A stretch of DNA of 20,697 nucleotides from Teratosphaeria epicoccoides (taxonomy: Eukaryota > Ascomycota > Dothideomycetes > Mycosphaerellales > Teratosphaeriaceae). Numbering within the stretch: position 1 is the first letter of the stretch; each line of letters opens with the position of its first letter. Made by a program: the position numbers and the translations under genes. Where the stretch lies: assembly GCA_021401465.1 (NCBI GenBank), contig JADDMT010000272.1, forward strand, positions 1 to 20,697, in the 5' to 3' direction. Shown piece after piece: positions 1-9,341 of this stretch. A model generated the notes under the pieces. The model saw only the letters and a program-made list of their open reading frames with translations. It did not search any database and was not told where the DNA came from.

Positions 1-857
1 GGTAGCATCTGTCCCTCGAGCGTGGCGAGATAGGTTGCGAAGCTAGAGGTTGTTTGTCCCTTCCCCTGCTTAGCCTTCTCGTACTCGACAGACATAGTAA
101 GGGCGCGATTCCCCGGATCCTCGACCTGGTCGACATAGAACTAGCGAAAGTCCGCCTACGTATACGTTCCGTCGTGGACCCGCATAAGGTCATACCGCTC
201 ATGCCAATTGTTGCGAGGTTCCTTATCCTCTTCGAGCCACATCACACCAAAGGCGACTTGTTCGCCCTCCGTGGAATATCCGCGTAGGTTAAGCACGAAA
301 ACTGCCTCACATGCCTGCAAGAAAGTTCGAGCCTCCTTCAAGGTGTCTCCCTTGAACGGCTTTAGGTTGCGTGCGTTACGACTACCTCCTAGTTAGCCTA
401 CTATGGCCCTGAATTTAGGCACTAAGTTCGCGGGCACACGCGGAGGGTCTGCGCCTCCCGATAAGTTGTCTTCACGGGTCCCTAGCGTGAAATCTCGCTG
501 GATTTCTTCGTCCGCCAGTTCGTTAGTACTGCTCATGGCGACGTCTTCGTCGTCCTCGCCGTTGTCGCTGCTAGGAGCGGTGCGGCTCCGGCTCTAGTTC
601 GCAAGGCGGTTCGCGACCTGATCGACAATCATGGCTACGAGGGCTAGGTCGATAGTCGGGGTTAGCTGCGGTCCCTGTGCGGGGGGTCTATTGCCTAGTC
701 CGCCGCGTAATTGTCCTCTAGCGGAACCGTCGCTCGATGCAGTGTCGCTCGCAGCGGTTACTTCTGCGGGCTAGTTACTCGGGCTAGCTTCGCCATCGCG
801 GGCGCTCGGGATGGCGCTCGCTGCGCGTTAGTTGCGAGTTCGTAGTGCTCTAGACAT
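1..857 (-). pseudogene. gag of chromovirus copy 1, N-terminal 286 codons, broken by stops
   Basis: The frame starts with ATG at 857-855 and stays open in register to the window edge apart from TAG/TAA stops, among them codons 10 and 29. An uninterrupted stretch (341 to 156) reads MKEARTFLQACEAVF and later WLEEDKEPRNNWHERYDLM, a typical retrotransposon Gag core. An acidic low-complexity stretch (EDDEDVA) precedes it. Gag would form the virus-like particle. The homologous frame in copy 2 gives the same protein with more changes. The stops I found here recur at the same places in copy 2, so this copy may already have been defective when it spread. Plus-strand reading frames in this interval are shadows. 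Confidence 0.82.
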
Positions 858-894
858 ATCGTAGTATTCTCTGCTAGACTGCAAAGCAGGGGGG

Positions 895-903
895 AGAAAG
901 CAG
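895..903 (-). other. Primer binding site, probable self-priming type
   Basis: CTGCTTTCT on the minus strand follows the LTR end directly. It is the exact reverse complement of AGAAAGCAG at the inferred 5' end of the element's own transcript (1000-992). This is the arrangement known from Tf1/sushi-group chromoviruses, where the RNA 5' end folds back as primer instead of a tRNA. Confidence 0.6.
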
Positions 904-1266
904 AACTAATATAGATGTATGTGCTATATGATATGAAAATATCTCGCAGTGTGACAGAGTAATCCGACCTTTTAGTAGGTACAAGACAGCGCTGCTTTCT
1001 GCTTATCGCAGAGGTGGCGCTAAGGGTGCTTATAACCCCCGGCGCTCCTTAATTAGGGAAAGCATGTCCGAGCCTAACCCCGTAGGGGTACCGTAGGGTC
1101 AGCGACGTAGGGGCGTCCTACGTCGACAACTGATCCTACTCGGACGACATACGAGCCAACGTATGTACGAAGGACCCCCTTGCCATATGTGGCAGGGTCA
1201 CTGCATGCTAAGGGCGGCCATTAGAACCCATGCGGTTCAAATGGTCCCCTAGTATCAACCGTATCA
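904..1266 (-). repeat. 5' LTR of chromovirus copy 1
   Basis: Read on the minus strand it starts TGATACGG and ends ATATTAGTT, directly before the primer site. It aligns over its full length with the 3' LTR at 8764-9127, which fixes both ends. It includes a TATA box (1029-1034) and the putative transcript start (1000). It is the least mutated of the three LTRs of this family with a preserved start. Confidence 0.85.
1029..1034 (-). promoter_or_regulatory. TATA box of the copy 1 LTR
   Basis: TATAAG on the minus strand lies 34 nt upstream of the AGAAAGCAG motif (1000 to 992), the right distance for a eukaryotic RNA start. The same spacing is kept in the copy 2 LTR (1429 to 1463). Confidence 0.6.
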
Positions 1267-1559
1267 CCTACTACACATAGCAAGGGGGTCCTTCGTGCAT
1301 ACGTTAGCTTGTATGTTGTCTAAGTAGGATTAGTTGTCGACGTAGGACGCCCCTACGTTGCTGACCCTACAGTACCCCTGCGGGGTTAGGCTCGGACATG
1401 CTTTCCCTAATTAAGGAGCGTTAGGGGTTATAAGCACCCTTAACGCTACCTCTACGATAAGCAGAAAGCAGCGCTATCTTGTACCTACTAAAAGGTCGGA
1501 TTACTCTGTCACACTACGAGATATTTCTATATCATATAGCATATACATCTATATTAGTT
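1267..1559 (+). repeat. 5' LTR of copy 2, missing its first ~70 bp
   Basis: It begins inside the LTR at cctactacac, matching 8833 of the 3' LTR, and runs to attagtt before the primer site. The break coincides with the outer end of copy 1. The rest aligns with 8833-9127 with mainly transition differences. Confidence 0.85.
1429..1471 (+). promoter_or_regulatory. Core promoter and inferred RNA start of copy 2 LTR
   Basis: TATAAG (1429-1434) is followed 34 nt later by AGAAAGCAG (1463-1471), the probable first bases of the transcript. In the 3' LTR the same motif reads AGAAAGTAG (9030-9038), a C-to-T change that weakens the match to the primer site. Confidence 0.55.
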
Positions 1560-1568
1560 CTGCTTTCT
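1560..1568 (+). other. Primer binding site of copy 2, probable self-priming type
   Basis: CTGCTTTCT directly follows the LTR and is the perfect 9-nt complement of AGAAAGCAG at 1463-1471. I see no TGG-type tRNA-complementary start here. The same CTGCTTTCT is kept in copies 1 and 3 at this position. Confidence 0.6.
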
Positions 1569-1605
1569 CCCCCCTGCTTTACAGTCTAGCAGAGAATACT
1601 ACGAT

Positions 1606-2860
1606 ATGTCTAGAGTACTACGAACTCGCAACTAACGCGTAGCGAGCGCTATCCTAAGCGCCTGTAATAGCGAAGCTAGCCTAAGTAACTAGCCCGCAGA
1701 AGTACCCCCTACAAGCGACACTACATTAAGCGACGGTTCCGCTAGAGGCTAATTACGCGGCAGACAAGGTAATAGACCCCCTGTATAGGGACCGCAGCTA
1801 ACCCTGACTATCGACCTAGCCCTTGTAGCCATGGTTGTTAATTAGGTCGCGAACTGCCTTGCGAACTAGAGCTAGAGCCGCACCGCTTCTAGTAGCGACA
1901 ATGGCAAGGACGACAAAGACGTCGCCATAAGTAGTACTAATGAACTAGCGGACGAAGAAATCTAGCGAGATTTCACGCTAGGGACCTACGAAGACAACTT
2001 ACTAGCAGGCGTAGACTCTCTACATATGCCCGCGAATCTAGTACCTGAATTTAGGGCCATAGTAGGCTAACTAGGAGGTAGTCGTATTGCACGTAACCTG
2101 AAGCCGTTTAAGGGAGACACCTTAAAGGAGGCTCGAACTTTCTTGCAGGCATGTAAGGCAGTGTTTATGCTTAACCTACGCGGATATTCTATAGAGGGCG
2201 AACGAGTTACCTTTAGTATGATGTAGCTTGAAGTAGATAAGGAACCTCATAACAATTAGCATGAGCGGTATAACCTTATGCGGGTCTATAACAGAACGTA
2301 TATGTAGGCGGACTTTCGCTAGTTCTATGTCGACTAGGTCGAGGATCTAGGGAATCGCGCCCTTACTGTGTCTGTCAAGTACAAGAAGCCTAAGCAGGGG
2401 AAGGGACAAACAACCTCTAGCTTTACTACCTACCTTGCTACGCTCGAGAGACAGATGCTACCCTATACTAAGACGCAACGCATGCGGCACTTACTCGTCA
2501 AACTTAATGACAATCTTCAGAACATAATCATGACTTTTCATGAACTTCTGACAACTCGGCAAGACCTTGTGTCCCTTACGACACGTATGGAGATTACCTT
2601 GAAGCGAAAAAGAAAATCGGGCAGTAAAGACAATAAGCGTCTAAGCCCTAAGGACCTACTAAAGGGCCGCTATTACAAGCGCCCTAGGGGTCACGTCTAA
2701 CGCGGTAGTTCATTCTAGAGGAGTAAGCCCTCTAAGCTAAAAGACAGTAGCGAGAAGCCTCCGAGTAGCTGCCACATCTGTAGAGCGAGGGACTACTAGG
2801 TAGCTCGCTATCCTAAACGAAGTAATAGGAAGAAGGTAAGCAAGGTGTCCGAAACCTCCC
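1606..2860 (+). pseudogene. gag of chromovirus copy 2
   Basis: The ATG at 1606 corresponds to the copy 1 start, and the frame stays in register into the protease region with TAG/TAA stops at former Gln and Trp codons. The longest open piece (2368-2700) covers the basic C-terminal part ending KRPRGHV. A nucleocapsid zinc knuckle follows at 2770-2811. It keeps the first two cysteines (C-x2-C), but the histidine and last cysteine positions both read Tyr (tac, tat), as expected from CAC-to-TAC and TGT-to-TAT, so the finger is destroyed. Gag would assemble the particle and bind RNA. No stop of natural type separates it from pol, which fits the single gag-pol frame of Tf1-like elements. Confidence 0.85.
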
Positions 2861-2929
2861 TAGAGGGGAGGCAAAAGAAGGACAAGCCCGAGACAACCGA
2901 ATAGCTACTACGGGTATCTAAGCTGTCTG

Positions 2930-5900
2930 TTACTAATAGTGTAGACTCGTGGCCTGCCTGGCGCCTATCTAGTAGTGTCTGAGTTAATAGCTCGCTTAAG
3001 CTAGTAGACTGTATGTTAGATGACCTTGCGGAGGTTAACGTGATACCCTAGAGGGTAATTATACGGCTCGGTTTAAAGCCGATCCTAGGAGCCTTGCTGC
3101 CTACTATGAAGTCCTTTTAAGGCGAAGGCGTAGCGGCTCGAGGCGCGTTACCGTGCGCCTCTAACTCGTAGACTCCTTAGGAGAAGTACGCGAGACTAAC
3201 AAAGTCTTCTACGCTAAAGATATTCCTGATAAGGAGCTCCTGCTTAGCTGCCCTTAGCGCTACAAGCAGGGAGTCGTTGTTAATAGAGCTACTAACAACT
3301 AGTTCTATGGCTCTTTAGGCGAAGTTCCTATAGTGCAGATACATGACGTACATAGCTTCTACAAGGACATAAAGAAGGTCTAATGCGTGTATGCGGTCTA
3401 CATACAGAACGTCTAGGAAGACGTTACCCTTCCGCCTAAGTTAGAGGAATACGCCGATATTTTCGACGCAGAGGCTGCAGCCTATGCCTAGGCCCTAGAC
3501 GCGGAACATGCGATTAACCTTAAGGAGGGTTACAATCCTCCGCATTAACATCTATACCCTATGTTAGAATTGTAGATCGAAATACTTCGAGACTACCTCT
3601 ACAAGGCGCAAAGGAACGCGTAGATCCGACGAAGCGACAGCGAGGCTAGAGCGTTAGTTATGTTCGTCCTGAAGAAGGATAACACGCTCCGCCTATACGT
3701 TAACTATAGGGGCCTTAACGTAGTAACCTAGAAGAACTGCTACCCCCTACTACTTATTAGCGAGACGCTTGACCGCCTTAGTTGCGCTGCCATCTTCTTG
3801 TCTATCGACTTGAAGGACGCCTACTACTAGATACCGATCCGAAAGGGCGACAAGTAGAAGACTACATTCTAAACGTAGTACAGACACTTTAAGTATATAG
3901 TAATGCCATTTAGTTTAACTAATGCACTAGCAACGTTCTAAGCGTATATTAACTAGGCCCTAGCTAGCCTCGTTAACACCTGCTACGTAGTATATTTAGA
4001 CGATATACTAGTCTACTCTGACTCGAAGGAGGAGCATATTCGGCATCTAAAGATAGTACTCGAACAGCTCTATAAGTTCGCTCTATAGGCGAACCTAAAG
4101 AAGTGCTTATTCCTGACAGATAGGATTAAGTTTCTTGGATACATCGTCTCTATAGAAGGAGTCATCATAGATGACTAAAGGGTGTCTATAATCACGGAGT
4201 AGCTACGGCTAACTACGATGCTTCAAAATTCGCAATAGCCGCAATTATATCGCAGCTCTAGTCGCATAAAGGCAGTGCGTAATAGTACCTGATTGCCTTC
4301 TAGTCGCGGAAGATGTAGGGCGCTAAGCTTAACTATGAGACTTACGACTAAGAGCTTTTAGCTATTGTTGACAGCTTCAAGGAGTACCGACACTACCTCA
4401 AAGGCGCAGCGTACCCTATTAAGGTGCTTACTGACTATAACAACCTTTGTGGCTTCATAGGCGTGAAGTAGCTAAGTAGTTAGCAAGCAAGGTAGGCGAC
4501 TTTCCTCGCTAGCTTTGACTTTGTTATCTAGCATCGTTCTAGAAAGACGAATCTAGCTAACAGTCCTTCGCGACGACTAGACTACGACACTAGGGAGCAG
4601 GGTAACTAATAGCTTCTCCTTACGCTGCAAACGAAGCTTGTAGTTTAGGGCGGCGATCTGTCGTTAGCTCCTCTTGTAGGTTAACTGCAGGTCTAATAGG
4701 GCCTCATGGCCTCCGCTAGTAACAAACTCTCCTATCTAGTAGTTATGGCGACTATGTCTAGCTCGATCCATGTAGTAGTTAACTAGCTTACATGTAGTAA
4801 GTATGCGATGTCTAAAGAACCCTTTAAAGAAGTCTCGAGACTTATTTAGCAGTTGCAAGAGCGAGAACTAGAGTTAATTAATGAGGGTATAGCCCTCTAG
4901 GACACCGCAGGTAGTCTAAAGTACTAGACTAAGTCAGGCGACTTGTAGTACTTTGACAATAGGCTCTACGTACCTGCTAACTACATACTCTGTTCGCAGC
5001 TCCTCTGTATTCATCATGACAATGAACTCGCAGGCCATTTTGGCGTAGAGAAGACAAACGCACTTCTCGGACGTAAATACTAGTAGCCTACGCTAGAACA
5101 GGATGTCTCTGACTATGTCAAATCCTGCTAGATGTGCTAGGTTAGCAAATCTCGGCGCTATCGACCCTATAGCGATGCTTAGGTGCTCCTACTACTAGAG
5201 AGACTATAGTAAGACTTAGCCATAGATTTCATCACTAATTTGCCGCTAGCAAAGTAGAAAGGCGATGTAGTTAATGCTGTCCTTATAGTAGTCGACTAAT
5301 ACTCGAAGATAAATGTCTTCATCCTATGTACGAAAAAGTGCATAAGTAGCGAGCTTGCGCGACTACTTTGCGACGAAGTCATATAGCGCTTTAGTGTCCC
5401 CTGAAGTATCCTATCGGATCTAGGTTCTGTCTTTACTAGTAAATACTAGCAAGAATTTGTGTTTAAGGTACGTGTTAAGTACCGCCTAAGTATAGCATTC
5501 TATCTACAGACTAATAGTCAGACTAAACGTATAAACTAGACTCTTAAGTAGTACCTTTAGTGCTACTACGCTAAGAACTAGGATGCCTAGGCTAACGTAA
5601 TTCCTATGGCGGAATTTGCAGTTAATAACAGCGTGCATGCTACTATACGCATGTCGCTATTTTAGATTCTTTATGGCTTTGATCCGGAAATACACCTAGA
5701 ACTGCCTTAGGACGAGTCTTCTAAGGAGAGGGTGCTAGCCGCTATGGAATTAGTACAGCGTATGCGCGAGGTACATTCAGTGCTAAGGGAACACTAGAAA
5801 AAGGCCTCAGAATCCTAGATTAAACATAATAACGCCTATGCTAAACCGATGTAGTACGTAGTTAGTACGAAGGTATTACTGTCGACAAAGAATCTTAAGC

Positions 5901-6328
5901 TGAAACTTCTAAGCAAGAAGATGACGCTAAGGTTCGTTAGACCCTTCCGGATATATAACTCGATAGGCTCGCAGGCGTACTAGCTATCGTTACTATCGTC
6001 GTATCGTGTGCATGATGTCTTCTACCTATCTCTACTTAAACTATAGGTATAGCGTAAGGGCGAAGAGCCTACGGACCCGATGCTAGTATTAGAAGAGAAC
6101 GAAGAGTAGGAAGTCGAGGGTATTAAGGACAGTATATAGCGTAAAGGCGTAACGTACTATCTAGTAAAGTAGAAAGGATACCTACCTAAGTACACATAAT
6201 AGGTTCTAGCTAAAGACTACAAGAACGCTCTAGAAGCTATTCGTGAATTCGAAGAGCGGAGGAGGCGTAAGCAGGGCTTAAGAAGGTCGATTCGTAGGAA
6301 GATAAGAGTTTTAGAGCAGAATTCTTGA
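2930..6328 (+). pseudogene. pol of chromovirus copy 2: protease, RT, RNase H, integrase, chromodomain
   Basis: Protease: Asp at 3007-3009 with VNVIP and RLGL downstream, in the gag frame. Reverse transcriptase: NYRGLN, SIDLKDAYY, MPFSLTNA and the catalytic YLDD box (3993-4004) followed by ILVYS, after a frame change near 3110-3135. RNase H: DASKFAIAAIISQ with Asp at 4217. Integrase: H-x6-H (5015, 5036) and C-x2-C (5126, 5135), then Asp 5225 and Asp 5417; the catalytic Glu of the D,D-35-E triad reads Lys at 5525-5527. Chromodomain (about 6101-6260): EVEGIKDS, YYLVK and KGYLPKY, which targets integration to modified chromatin in this group. The frame closes with TGA at 6326-6328. The RT-to-RNase H connection is missing. 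Confidence 0.9.
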
Positions 6329-6543
6329 CACATGTATGTAGCGTATAACACGCGGAGTAATAACAAGAAGTAAACGCCCTACTTATACATCATTGATGCC
6401 TAAAGGCACACCTAGAATAAACCTAAGGAGAACAAGAGATATGCTTAGATTAGCTTCGTAGCTAATGCTTAGCGACTACTAGTTAGGGGCTTCCTAACTA
6501 AACCCGAAGTAGAAGAGTCGCTCTTGTTACGGTCCGCTAGGGA
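6329..6543. other. Spacer between pol and the antisense gene
   Basis: The two genes converge here. On the minus strand the frame of the antisense gene continues past its first TAG with coding-like composition (SLADRNKSDSSTSG), so the true end of that gene may lie in this spacer. No TGA closes the frame here, and no terminator was recognised. Confidence 0.4.
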
Positions 6544-7965
6544 CTACCTACCTGCACGGGGTCTACTAAACACCCTAAAGCGACTATGAGTAATAGGAGT
6601 AGTAACGCCACGAAGGGAGGCCGGCATCTTCTTCTTTAGTAGGTTGCGAGGGAGCTTGTCTTTAGAGCCTATAGTAGCTAGAGAGCTAGCGACATCCTTA
6701 CTACGCCTAGTCGCGACGACTACCTCATCCTTAGCATTAGAAGGCGAAGAGACTCGAGCGCACTTGCAGCTGTCGCGCTCGGCCCTCGAGATTATCTTGC
6801 GCTTCTTAACACAAGTGTTAACCACATTATCGGACTTAGTGTCCCCCTTAGGCGTAACCGGTATAGTGACACTATAGCGTAAAGGGATCATGTTAGGACC
6901 GAAGGTATCCTAGACGTTATTATCCTCCTCATCCTCAAAGATCTAGCCTAGAGGCTTGTACCTTAGCGTCTTGATAGACGTAGTACGGGTCGCAAGCAGG
7001 GAAGGTTTGGCTTCCTCATTACTAACCTTAATTTTGGCCCTAGCCTTCTTCTTCTTCTTAGACAGTAGCGTCGAGGCGGCGTAGGCAGCGGCGCTACAAT
7101 GTGTTAGCTGTATGCATGCGACAGGATTTAAGTAAGTAACTTACAGCTTAGTCCTCAGGACTAGCTTAGAGGCAGGCTGTCTCTCGGTATGGCGCTAGGG
7201 TGTAGCCTTAGCGGCGGGAACAGTGAATTGCTTGATGACCTTCTTGCGGATTATCCGCATCTTAAAGTCATCGTTAATAGAGGCAAGGGCCCCGAGTTGC
7301 TAACGCTAACAGCTAGTCGGATATTTCTCGACGCTAACGTCAGCCTAGTAGAGAAAGTCAGCATTCATACTTAGAGGGTACCCGCACTATATACGTACTA
7401 TAGCAAAGGTCTTAACCCTAATAGTAAGTACCTTCAAGATCTTCTAGACTAAGTCTGCAATTAGACCTAGACAAACGTTTTCGCCTGTTAGTAGAGAGTC
7501 GAAGCAAACACCGCTATGAGAATAGTTAGCAGTCGCGGTAAAGCATAAGAGGGCGCTAAGTAGGTAGGCAAGTGCCTCGCGGTACTTAGCCTATAGCCTG
7601 TTTATAGTCAGAGTGCCCTTAGCAATCCTCTTGTTACGCGTACTCTAGAAGTTATCGATGTTATAGCAGAGCTAGTTGTACTCGCTATATACCTCTTTAG
7701 GGAGGTCTTGGCATTTTTGATGCTTGCTATTACAGTTGACATAATTATAGTAGACATTACCCTTATCAAATCCGCCGATGTAGATCTTAGCTACGCTTTA
7801 GTTAGTATAAGTCACGCATACCTCGCGGGTTAGGGACGCCTTACTAACACGCGGAGGAGAGATGTGTGCAGCTTGGCTACTAAGGTTGTCAAGGCATCGT
7901 CGACATAAGCGACAATTGCAGGCAGAGCGAGTAGCATCGAACTTAGTCTACAGCATATAAGCCAT
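6544..7965 (-). pseudogene. Antisense cysteine-bearing gene inside chromovirus copy 2, unrecognised family
   Basis: From ATG at 7965-7963 the minus strand keeps one frame for 474 codons without any indel, but with 14 internal stops, all TAG or TAA at probable Gln/Trp codons. This is an intact gene hit by RIP rather than chance. Near the N-terminus is a C-x-C-x2-C-x2-C cluster (7920-7894). A second cluster, C-x6-C (7734-7711), is preceded by Tyr codons that may be former Cys, so a zinc-binding region is plausible. Further on are DSLLTGENV, a run of five Lys (near 7050), an acidic EDEEDNN and a basic C-terminus. I do not recognise the family; the role is unknown. It lies between pol and the 3' LTR on the opposite strand, with a TATA box 156 nt upstream. 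The end is uncertain because the closing TAG could itself be mutated. Confidence 0.7.
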
Positions 7966-8750
7966 TATGGCTAAGATGAGTTAATTAATCTTAATTGATT
8001 GATTGAAGAAGAAGAAGCTCTAGTTTAGACCCGTAGACATAGTAAGGCGCAAGCTAAGCGAAATAGGAGCGGAGGTTAATGTTAGTGTCTTAGAACAGGA
8101 AAGTTTAGGAAGCGACGAGGTTTTTATACCCTCTAACAGCCCCCCTGTTACCTACCGCAACTGTTAAGCTAGTAACTCGAACTACATGCGCAGAGCGCCT
8201 GCCTTTAGTTAACTCACGAGAGGGCTAGATAATGCAAGAACAGATAACGTAGCTATTACGCATGTGCACTAACTGAACTCGTGCTAGCCTACTAGCATGA
8301 AAATGTGGCGAGGCCCGCGCTAGGAGCGCGCTCCTGCCGTTTTAAGCGGCGCGTGTAGAGCGTCCGCGTACTTTCCTACTACCCTAAGGTTCTGTAACAT
8401 GTTCTTCATAGTCATGACTAAATAGAGACAGCTAAGCTACTTGGCGAGGCTAGCATGTATGCTTACCCTATAATTTCAAGGATTAACTGAAGTACGTACT
8501 CGTGGTTTCCTAATATCTTGATCTGTATGTAAAGCGAAGGTGTTACAAAGCTACCTAATATGTAACAGATTAAAACCTGCCTAAGTTAGTAGCCTCCGCC
8601 CTATACTCGCTACGAAGGTGTTAAGGTATATACATAACACATGTTACGTAGGCTATCTACCTATTTACTCTTACGTAGTATAAGCGTGCTACATCCTGTA
8701 CTCTATACGTTCCGCGTACATTACTTAGTAAGGCTAGGGACATCCTCATA
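7966..8750. other. Upstream region of the antisense gene, internal to copy 2
   Basis: No coding frame was recognised in this 785-bp stretch. It holds a minus-strand TATA box (8121-8128) and a GC-rich patch with the perfect palindrome AGGAGCGCGCTCCT (8322-8335). CpG is better kept around 8311-8370 than in the rest of the element. Confidence 0.5.
8121..8128 (-). promoter_or_regulatory. TATA box of the antisense gene
   Basis: TATAAAAA on the minus strand lies 156 nt upstream of the ATG at 7965. It is a strong match to a core promoter TATA and supports separate transcription of the antisense gene. Confidence 0.5.
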
Positions 8751-8760
8751 GGAGGAGAGG
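8751..8760 (+). other. Polypurine tract
   Basis: GGAGGAGAGG lies three bases before the 3' LTR start, where the plus-strand DNA primer of an LTR retrotransposon is made. Confidence 0.7.
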
Positions 8761-8763
8761 CAG

Positions 8764-9127
8764 TAATACGGTTAATACTAGGGGGCTATTAGAGCTGCAT
8801 AGGTTCTAATGTCCGCCCTTAGCATGTAGTGACCCTGCTACACATAGTAAGGGGGTCCTTCGTGCATACGTTAGCTTGTATGTCGTCTGAGTAGGATTAG
8901 TTGTCGACGTAGGACGCCCCTACGTTGCTGACCCTACGGTACCCCTGTAGGGTTAGGCTCGGACATGCTTTCCCTAATTAAGGAGCGTCAGGGGTTATAA
9001 GCACCCTTAACGCTACCTCTGTAATAAGCAGAAAGTAGCGCTGTCTTGTACCTACTAAAAGGTCAGATTACTCTGTCATACTACGAGATATTTCTATATC
9101 ATATAGCATATACATCTATATTAATTC
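8764..9127 (+). repeat. 3' LTR of chromovirus copy 2
   Basis: It starts TAATACGG (TGATACGG in copy 1) and ends attaattc, after which similarity to the 5' LTR plus leader stops. At about 364 bp it matches the length of the copy 1 LTR. The TATA region is intact, but the self-priming motif has one C-to-T change. Confidence 0.88.
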
Positions 9128-9341
9128 CTAGTAGTTAAACCTACGACAGATGCTAGAGCTATCTTACTAAGGTAAATGGATTCGAGCTACTACGTAATTT
9201 GAGGTATAGTAGCAACTTGTTCTCATAGTGTTAGTTGACTGTCGCTAGAAGTTAAACTAATAGCTGAAGAACTACTTGACATAGGCGTATGTCAAGCGCT
9301 TGACGAGTCTCCTGATGCTTCCTTAGAAGTAGTGCTCAAAA
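9128..9341. other. Unassigned spacer between two elements
   Basis: This 214-bp stretch matches none of the repeats seen in the window. It contains an inverted repeat around 9276-9303 (TTGACATAGG/GTATGTCAAG type). It may be old target DNA or a remnant too damaged to recognise. Confidence 0.4.

Larger units (their letters stand above)
1..1266 (-). mobile_element. Chromovirus copy 1 (Ty3/gypsy), 5' part, runs off left edge
   Basis: On the minus strand this is, in order, a complete ~363-bp LTR (1266 to 904), a primer binding site, an untranslated leader and the first 286 codons of gag, continuing beyond base 1. It is the inverted counterpart of 1267-2460, so the two copies lie head to head. It keeps many CpG and TGG/CAG sites that are TA or TAG in the plus-strand copy, so it is the less mutated copy. 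Its outer LTR end abuts an LTR of the other copy that lacks its start, which suggests that this copy inserted into that LTR. The missing piece and the target duplication would then lie left of the window. Confidence 0.88.
1267..9127 (+). mobile_element. Chromovirus copy 2, nearly full length, RIP-damaged
   Basis: Order: truncated 5' LTR (1267-1559), primer site (1560-1568), gag-pol with protease, reverse transcriptase, RNase H, integrase and chromodomain (1606-6328), an antisense gene (7965 to 6544), polypurine tract (8751-8760) and 3' LTR (8764-9127). The order PR-RT-RH-IN-chromodomain defines the chromovirus branch of Ty3/gypsy. At about 7.9 kb it is long for the group because of some 2.4 kb between pol and the 3' LTR. 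Damage comprises dozens of TAG/TAA stops, one frameshift near 3110-3135 and a deletion between RT and RNase H near 4203. No target duplication can be checked because the 5' end is interrupted. Confidence 0.9.

Noticed and set aside
54..597. Plus-strand open frames at 54-287, 208-396 and 403-597
   Set aside because: They lie antisense to the gag of chromovirus copy 1, whose minus-strand protein is recognisable.
6644..7374. Plus-strand open frames at 6644-6877 and 7189-7374
   Set aside because: Shadows of the minus-strand antisense gene, which has the long continuous frame and a start context.
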